From NCBI GenBank assembly GCA_963709555.1, contig CAVPWR010000003.1, forward strand, positions 556,022 to 620,021: DNA of 64,000 bases. Direction: 5' to 3'. Below, piece by piece: positions 58,371 to 64,000 of the stretch. A model generated the notes under the pieces. It was not told where the DNA came from, did not search any database, and saw only the letters and a list, made by a program, of their open reading frames with translations. This DNA comes from Sulfurisoma sp963709555 (GTDB lineage Bacteria > Pseudomonadota > Gammaproteobacteria > Burkholderiales > Rhodocyclaceae). The position numbers and the translations under genes are program-made. Position 1 is the first letter of the stretch, and every line of letters starts with the position of its first letter.

Positions 58371-59300
58371 ATGCTGATAGAGAACATCTCCGATCTGATG
58401 GTGTTTACCCAAGCGGTAAAGGCAGGGAGTCTCAGCGCGGCGGGGCGTGAGCTCGGCATCTCGCTCGCGGTGGCGAGCAAGCGGCTGCAACGTCTGGAGG
58501 AACAGCTTGGGGTGCGCCTGCTCAATCGCTCCACGCGCCAGCTCAGCCTGACCGAACAGGGAGCGGAGTACTACGAGTGCTGTGTGCGTATCCTCGCCGA
58601 ACTGGAGGAGAGTGAGGAACTTGTGACACGTGGCAGCAAGGAGCCCAAGGGCAACCTCAAGGTCACCGTGCCCTCCGCCTTTGGTCGCTTGCATGTTGCA
58701 CCGCTAGTGTCGGAGTTTTTGGCACGCTATCCGGCAATCAAGCTCACCCTGCACCTCTCAGACAGTCTCGTGGATATCATCGATCAAGGTTATGACCTTG
58801 CGGTACGCATCGGTGATTTGAAGGATTCGAGCCTCGTCGCCAAGTCGATCGGCCTGGATCGCCGGGTAGTCGTCGCCACGCCATCCTATATTTCCCGATA
58901 CGGCGAGCCGCGTTCGCCACAGGAACTAACCAGGCACAATGCCCTGCTCTTTGCTGGCAAGGACCATTGGGACTTCACGGGACCGAGTGGCGAAAAGGTT
59001 AACGTAAAGGTCAGCGGCAATCTCGAAACCAATAATTGCGATGCTCTGCGTGAGGCAATCTTTGCTGATCTTGGACTCGCGCTGCGTCCGCTGTGGGATG
59101 TATGGAAGGATTGCGCGAAGGTAGGCTCGTTAGGTTACTGCCCGAATATATACCGCCCGCTTATCCCATCAATGCGGTTTACCCAAGCCGGCGCCTGATG
59201 CCGAAGAAGACAAGGATATTCATCGAGCACATGCTGCAACGGTTTGGCCCCGTCCCCTATTGGGATGATCTGACGGTATCGCAGCGGCCGATGCGGCCCG
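58371..59300 (+). pseudogene. LysR-family regulator, right copy frameshifted
   Basis: Nearly identical to the intact 32070-33023 up to the effector domain. A missing base near 59110 (GGATTGCG against GGATCTGCG) shifts the frame. A second missing base and about 14 lost bases near 59262-59290 remove the natural stop. The HTH region alone could still be made (from 58371 to 59198). Confidence 0.8.
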
Positions 59301-59394
59301 CGCCAGCTGATGATGGGGTGACCGTAGCCGCCAGGCAACAATCGATTGCGAGTAAGTATGCAGACGAATGGCCGCTATCGAAGAAAATTCTGAG

Positions 59395-59620
59395 CCATAT
59401 CGCCATTTCTGTGCGTGACCAGGGGCAGGGGACGCCGGACTATGCGCTGGAGCACATGTTCGAGCGCTTCTATTCGCTGCCGCGCCCGGCCACGGGGCGC
59501 AAGAGCACCGGGCTGGGACTGGCCTTCGTGCGCGAGGTCGCGCGGCTGCATGGCGGAAGCGCGGACTTCGCCAACCGGCCCGAAGGCGGCGCGCTCGCCC
59601 GGATCCGCTTGCCCCGCTAG
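59395..59620 (+). pseudogene. creC: C-terminal fragment of a CreC-like histidine kinase
   Basis: Encodes ISVRDQGQGTPDYALEHMFERFYSLPRPATGRKSTGLGLAFVREVARLHGGSADFANRPEGG, in pieces the D-box, F-box and G2-box of a HATPase_c domain. The sensor, HAMP and His-box regions are missing; the right inverted-repeat arm lies where they should be. creD follows 75 bases downstream, as in creBCD operons. Confidence 0.8.
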
Positions 59621-59695
59621 CACTTCACACTCGCTTCACCGTCACTTCACCGGCGGTTTCTAGCATGCCTCCATCGTCAATCGAGGGAGGACTCC

Positions 59696-61021
59696 ATGCA
59701 AAAGAAACTGCTGCACAAACTGCTGGCGATCGGCATCCTGTCGTTGCTGCTGCTGATTCCGTTGTCGATGGTCGAATCGCAGATCGCGGCGCGCAGCGCT
59801 CGCCAGGCCGACGTGACGAAAAACATCGCCGAGTCGGCGGCCGGGGCGCAGATCATCGTCGGCCCCGTCATTTCCGTTCGCTACCGTGAGCGCATCGAGC
59901 GGCGGACGCGGGAGGAGGGCAGCGGCCGCGAGACCACCAGCCACGAAGTGGTCGAGCGCACGCGCGTGTTCCCGCTCCAGCGCTCGACATCGGCGGCGAC
60001 CTGCGCGTCGATTCCCTCAGCCGCGGCCTCTATTCGCGCGGCTCTATCACCTGGCGGCCCAGGTCAGCGGGAATGGCGCCGTTCCGCCCAGGCTCGGCCT
60101 GGACAAGGCGACCTGGTCGATGCACGGGCCACCCTCGTCCTCGGGATATCCGATCCCCGCGGGGTCGAGGACGATCCGGAGGTGCGGGTGAATGGTGTGG
60201 CGCATCGCCTGGTCACCGGCACCGCCGGCGGCCTCGGCGGGCAGGGCGCCCATGTGCCGCTGGGCGAATTCGATCCGCTCGCAGGAGCCACTTACGAGTT
60301 CGCCATGCCGCTCAACCTCACGGGCCTCGAGCAGCTGGCGATCGCACCGACCGCGAACGCCACCCGCGTGACGCTCAAGTCGCCCTGGCCGCACCCCAGT
60401 TTCCAGGGGCGCTTCCTGCCCCAGACGCGCAGCGTGACCAAGGAAGGCTTCGAGGCGACCTGGCAGGTGTCGCACCTGACCCGCAATTTCGATCGCGCGA
60501 TCAAGGCCGGCGAGGGGTCCGGAACGGGCGAGACCCTGGGCGTCGGCCTGATCGATCCGGTGAATGTCTATCTCAAGTCGGAGCGGGCCGTGAAGTACGG
60601 CATCCTGTTCGTGGTGCTGACATTCGCCGCATTCTTCCTCACCGAGATCCTGCGGCAACTGCCGATCCACCCCATGCAGTACCTGCTGGTCGGGCTGGCG
60701 CTGGCGATTTTCTTCCTGCTGCTGGTGGCCCTGTCCGAGCACCTCGACTTCATGGCGGCCTATGCGATCTCTTCGACCGCCTGCGTGGCGCTCATCGGTA
60801 TGTATCTGGCCGGTGCGCTGGGAAGCCGGCTGCGTGGCGCCGCCTTCGGCGCCGGCATCGCGGCCTTGTACGGGGTGCTCTACGGCGTGCTGGCGTCCGA
60901 GGACAACGCCTTGCTCATGGGCACCCTGCTGCTCTTCTTGGCCCTGGACACGACCATGCTGACCACCCGCAAGCTCGACTGGTATCGGGTCGCGCCCCTG
61001 GCCGCGGACGAGGGGGGCTGA
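59696..61021 (+). CDS. creD: Cell envelope integrity protein CreD, with internal frameshifts
   Basis: About 445 residues; inner-membrane protein of the CreBC regulon. N-terminal segment (KLLAIGILSLLLLIPLSMVESQIAARSARQ) and the C-terminal helices (YGILFVVLTFAAFFLTEILRQLPIHPMQYLLVGLALAIFFLLLVALSEHLDF) are classical CreD. Between about 59980 and 60120 the conserved text switches frames (LDIGGDLRVDSLSRGLYS and ARLYHLAAQVSGNGAVPP are in other frames), so three indels occur although the long frame stays open. With creC truncated, normal induction is lost. Confidence 0.8.
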   Translation: MQKKLLHKLLAIGILSLLLLIPLSMVESQIAARSARQADVTKNIAESAAGAQIIVGPVISVRYRERIERRTREEGSGRETTSHEVVERTRVFPLQRSTSAATCASIPSAAASIRAALSPGGPGQREWRRSAQARPGQGDLVDARATLVLGISDPRGVEDDPEVRVNGVAHRLVTGTAGGLGGQGAHVPLGEFDPLAGATYEFAMPLNLTGLEQLAIAPTANATRVTLKSPWPHPSFQGRFLPQTRSVTKEGFEATWQVSHLTRNFDRAIKAGEGSGTGETLGVGLIDPVNVYLKSERAVKYGILFVVLTFAAFFLTEILRQLPIHPMQYLLVGLALAIFFLLLVALSEHLDFMAAYAISSTACVALIGMYLAGALGSRLRGAAFGAGIAALYGVLYGVLASEDNALLMGTLLLFLALDTTMLTTRKLDWYRVAPLAADEGG

Positions 61022-61119
61022 GATGCGCCTGTCGCCTGCCTTGCGGTGGTTTCTCCTGGCCAGTGCCCACGAGGCCCGGTTCCCGAACCTTCCTGCACCT
61101 TGAACGATGGAGGCTGCGC

Positions 61120-61638
61120 ATGCCCATGACCCCGTTTCATGTCGGACCGGGCCTTGTCTTCAAGGCCGTCGCGCCACGGCATTTCTCATTGGCGGTATTC
61201 GTCGGCGTGAACGTCGTGATCGACCTGGAGCCGATCACCTGGTTCTGCTGACCGGGGACCCCGTCCATGGCCTGTTGCATACGGCCATCGGCGCAACCGT
61301 GCTTGCGCTGCTCTGCGCGTACTGGGGACGTTCGGGATGCGAGAGGCTGTTGCGATCGTGGAATTCGTCGCTGAGCCCGGCGCAGTCCAACTGGCTGGCC
61401 GGCGTGCCGGCGATTGCGCCCGTACGGCAGTGATCAGCGCGCTGCTGGGAGCGTGGTCGCATGTCACTGGATGCCCTCATGCACGCCGATGTCCAGCTGC
61501 TGTGGCCGCTCTCGGCGTCAAACGGGATCAGGGGGTTGATTGATCTTGGTCATCTGCACCTTGCTATGCGTGTTGCTGGGGGTCGCCGGGGCAGTTCGGC
61601 TGTTGATCGCTCGTTGGAAACAAAAGGCGATTGACTAG
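61120..61638 (+). pseudogene. DUF4184-like membrane protein gene, multiply frameshifted
   Basis: Starts MPMTPFHVGPGLVFKAVAPRHFSLAVFVGVNVVIDLEPITWF. It continues in a second frame (LLTGDPVHGLLHTAIGATVLALLCAYWGR), then others (TAVISALLGAWSHV; DALMHADVQLLWPLSA; LLGVAGAVRLLIARWKQ). Typical of small membrane proteins of the metal-dependent-hydrolase-like group that begin MPFTPFH. At least three breaks; stop at 61636-61638. Confidence 0.7.
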
Positions 61639-61852
61639 CCCCATGTGTCGTAGGTTCGAAGATCCGTTCAGGGTCAGAACTGGACGGAGGTCCTCCAGGT
61701 GCGGTGGCTTCTGGGCCGAATTTCATCCTTGGCCACGGCAGCCTACTGCATTCGGTTGTCTGTACTCGGGCATGCCGTTCTATGATCTCCAGTGCCGCAC
61801 CCCGTGATTGCAGTAGTGAGCAGGCGCCCTGTTTTGGAGGTTCAACAATAAA

Positions 61853-62754
61853 GTGAAGGAATCGAGTCGCACAAGTACGACGGTGCTCATCCTGGCCCTC
61901 GCGACAGCTGGGGCGGCGCAAGCGCAGGAGGTGGGTTGGCGACCATTCCTCTCGGTCACCCCGGTCTATCAAGGTCAGGGCGATCTTGATGGCGGTGGCC
62001 ACTACAGTGTGCAGAGCACAATTGTGCGCACGGGCATTTTGGGTGACCTCGGCCGCGGCAACCGCGCCGGCGTGTCACTCAACTACGATTACATTGACTA
62101 TTCATTTTCGAACCCTGTCCGCTTCGGCAACGCTGCACCATGGAACATCGTGCAACGTTACGGCGTATCGGTTCCCCTTTCGTTTGGGTTAAGCGATGGC
62201 TGGAGCGTCGGGCTCACGCCCTCGTTCGACTGGTTCCGCGAGAACGGTGCCAACGCGGGTGACGCCTTCACCTGGGGTGGCATCGTCTCGGCGACCAAAC
62301 GCTTCGACAATGGCAACCGTCTCGGCTTTGGCTTGGGCGTGTTCGACCGCATCGAGGAAACGAGCGTATTCCCGTTCCTGCTGGTCAACTGGCGGATCAG
62401 CGATCGCTGGCGTCTGGTGAACCCGCTTCCTGCGGGACCAACCGGGCCAGCCGCTTGGAACTCGAGTACCGCTTCGACAGACTCTGAGACGTGGGCTCGG
62501 AGCCGCGTGGCGCAAACCACGCTTTCGCCTGAGCAATGACGGCGCAGTGCCCAACGGTATCGGCGAGGAGCGTGGAGTACCCGTGTTCCTCCGCGCAACG
62601 CACGCTTTTGGTGACCAGATGTCACTGCACCTTTACGCTGGTTTCGTGACCGCGGGCCAGCTACGGGTCGAGGATTCATCTCGTACCCGGCCTGCGCCAG
62701 GTCGACTTCGACACAGCACCAATCTTCGGCGCTACGTTCTCTGCACGCTTCTGA
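61853..62754 (+). pseudogene. Outer-membrane beta-barrel protein gene, frameshifted in its 3' third
   Basis: Signal peptide (LILALATAGAAQAQ), then about 180 residues of alternating amphipathic strands (VGWRPFLSVTPVYQGQGDL, AGVSLNYDYIDYSF, RLGFGLGVFDRIEE). Near 62455 the frame breaks. ELEYRFDRL, AVPNGIGEERGVPVFLRATHAFGDQMSLHLYAGFVTAGQL and VDFDTAPIFGATFSARF (ending in Phe as for barrels, then TGA) follow in shifting frames. Start GTG 61853 with GGAGG upstream. Family not certain; the barrel C-terminal Phe supports outer-membrane insertion. Confidence 0.6.
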
Positions 62755-62906
62755 GTCGCAGGGTTTGGTGGGTGACAGCCAGAGGAACCGGAAGCTCGCG
62801 GCGACACGGACGAGCTTCTCTTCAGAGGGCGCTTTAGGACGTCCTAGTCTTCATGCGGGTCGTCATCGCGCCGCATCAGGCCCAAAACGGCAACCGACTT
62901 CGGAAT

Positions 62907-63296
62907 CTATTCCGCCTCGCCTTGTAACGCCGCCTGCATCTCCTGCTCCGTCACCGGGTACTTCAACACGGCATGAATGGGAAACAGCGCCGCCAGCTTG
63001 CCGACGTGCGCTTCGTAGAGCGGGGATCGGTGAACACGATGACCTTGGCCTCTGGCGCGAAGCGTTGCAGGGTCGCGAGCGTGACATCGAGATTGCATAG
63101 GTTCGTCCCGGCGTAGTTGTTGGCCCAGCCGTAGATGAAGTCGCCGACGAAATAATCCGGCGCCTGTTTCTGCAATGCCTTGTGCAGCTTGCGCGCGGTG
63201 TCGAAGAATTCCACAGCGATGCCCAGCCGTTGGTACAGGGCGGTGAAGTTCGGGTGGAAAAGACGGGGATTCGATCAGGGAGAAGAGTGTTTTCAT
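62907..63296 (-). pseudogene. Conserved hypothetical gene, two frameshifts
   Basis: Joined text: MKTLFSLIESP, FHPNFTALYQRLGIAVEFFDTARKLHKALQKQAPDYFVGDFIYGWANNYAGTNLCNLDVTL (in pieces), AKVIVFTDP, then LYEAHVGKLAALFPIHAVLKYPVTEQEMQAAL. Breaks lie near 63260 and 63028. The pattern recalls a receiver-like alpha/beta fold without phospho-acceptor. It lies just downstream of vapC. Confidence 0.55.
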
Positions 63297-63327
63297 GCCG
63301 GGTCGCCCCCGCTGGCGGGGCAGCGAT

Positions 63328-63723
63328 TCAAACTTCCCATATCCGCACCTCGGGCGCGATTCCCGCAGCGCGCGCCGCCGTGCAGAAGTTGCGGTCGAAT
63401 GTGTGCATGACGGCACTGCCGCAGGCGGCGACGTGCAGCGCGTCGGCGAAATCCGCGCCCAGCGCATACCAGTCGAGCGACAGGCGGATTTCCTCGGCAG
63501 CCTCGATCACGGTGTCGTCGGTATCCAGCAGCGCCTGGAAAAAATTCAGCAGTTCGGTCGGCGTTCTCTTGTAGCGTGCGCGCAGCACCCATTCGGTTTC
63601 CAGCAGTACGGTGCGCGGAACAAAAACGGTGTCGCCGGCAATCAGTTGGCGCACCTCGGCGACTTGGTCGGGGTGGTCGGCGACCAGTGCGCGCACCAGC
63701 ATGTTGGTGTCCAGCGCAATCAT
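63328..63723 (-). CDS. vapC: PIN-domain ribonuclease toxin
   Basis: A 131-residue PIN domain with the acidic quartet visible: Asp5 (MIALDTNMLVRAL), Glu in LLETEWVLRA, and Asp residues in GADFADALHVAA and HTFDRNF. VapC toxins cleave tRNA or rRNA. ATGA overlap with the antitoxin gene. Confidence 0.9.
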   Translation of the reverse strand: MIALDTNMLVRALVADHPDQVAEVRQLIAGDTVFVPRTVLLETEWVLRARYKRTPTELLNFFQALLDTDDTVIEAAEEIRLSLDWYALGADFADALHVAACGSAVMHTFDRNFCTAARAAGIAPEVRIWEV

Positions 63724-64000
63724 CGGCCTTCACTCCCGGATGCTTCCCCGTCCTCGCTGTAATCGACGGGCTGGCAGAGATCTTCGATGGACAGGGGCGG
63801 CCCCTCATGTTTGAAGAGACCAGTCTGGTCCGCCAGCTTGCGCCCGGTTTTCTTCGATACGGCTTTGTTCGGCGTGACGCCCGGACGCGCTGGAAGAACC
63901 AGGGCGATCTGCGTTCCGGCGTCCCAATGCAGTTCGTGCCAAAATTCTTTCGGGATCACGACTTGGCCCTTGCTGGAAAGCGTGATGGTCGCGATGGCCA
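63720..64000 (-). CDS. vapB: AbrB/SpoVT-type antitoxin (5' end at window edge)
   Basis: N-terminal swapped-hairpin DNA-binding motif (ATITLSSKGQVVIPKEFWHELHWDAGTQIALVL), then a toxin-binding tail (LSIEDLCQPVDYSEDG). The frame is open to the window edge, where the last bases read TGGCC on the minus strand; the start codon ATG probably loses only its A to the cut. Overlaps vapC by ATGA. Confidence 0.85.
   Translation of the reverse strand, partial: AIATITLSSKGQVVIPKEFWHELHWDAGTQIALVLPARPGVTPNKAVSKKTGRKLADQTGLFKHEGPPLSIEDLCQPVDYSEDGEASGSEGR

Larger units (their letters stand above)
57268..59397. repeat. Right arm of the 2.2-kb inverted repeat
   Basis: Inverted counterpart of 31986-34298. Its outer edge (AAGAAAATTCTGAG) joins directly to the C-terminal part of a creC-like kinase gene. 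The YdhR-like gene is mostly lost and the LysR gene is shifted, but the TusA-fusion gene is intact. Confidence 0.9.

Overview
The window looks like a high-GC chromosome segment from a betaproteobacterium, most likely of the Rhodocyclales. That placement is an inference from gene content and codon bias, not from a marker gene. Housekeeping anchors are glgB-glgX, tRNA-Asn, an aromatic amino acid aminotransferase, uvrB and parE-parC. Several AT-richer accessory patches with broken genes and repeats lie between them.

Layout: 1-12.2 kb is accessory-like. It holds two diverged copies of one segment (1-1992 and 10789-12172) carrying a TlpA-type thioredoxin, a small holin-like membrane protein and the 3' end of a 62-aa gene. 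Between the copies are glgB-glgX with an orphan HTH gene, a transglutaminase, a c-type cytochrome and a decayed phage integrase. The stretch 12.2-23 kb is core genome. The stretch 23.1-31.8 kb is one compact regulon: a ten-gene minus-strand operon (glutathione peroxidase, 45-aa membrane peptide, FAD oxidoreductase, DUF1365, cyclopropane-synthase-like methyltransferase, chalcone-isomerase-like protein, MFS transporter, DUF3833 lipoprotein, SDR, NTF2-like). It diverges from a MerR regulator with a B12 domain of CarH/LitR type, and two perfect TTGTC-N3-GACAA palindromes lie in the shared promoter region.

The stretches 32.0-34.3 kb and 57.3-59.4 kb are inverted copies of one three-gene module (LysR regulator, YdhR-like protein, TusA-domain fusion). 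They have decayed reciprocally: the LysR and YdhR-like genes survive on the left and the fusion gene survives on the right. The right copy ends inside a creC sensor kinase gene, leaving only its C-terminus in front of creD. Between the copies lie a COG4315/ECF sigma/anti-sigma cluster, a SulP transporter, TerB-type proteins, an NhaR-like regulator with small genes, and a guanidine assimilation operon (44.9-53.6 kb). That operon has a clear guanidine-I (ykkC) riboswitch, an ABC permease and ATPase, CgdA/CgdB, guanidine carboxylase and allophanate hydrolase. The right part holds a higBA toxin-antitoxin pair, an AraC regulator with two small genes, several broken genes and a vapBC pair at the edge.

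Two window-wide observations stand out. First, a DNA word, AAAGTCGGCGCTGGCG followed closely by ACGGCG, occurs eight times between 18.9 and 48.0 kb. It lies inside coding sequence, in both orientations and several reading frames, and is absent from the accessory ends. Second, at least fifteen genes carry one or more single-base indels, many of them an extra C or G. The read or assembly quality, or real decay, must be settled before any gene is called dead.
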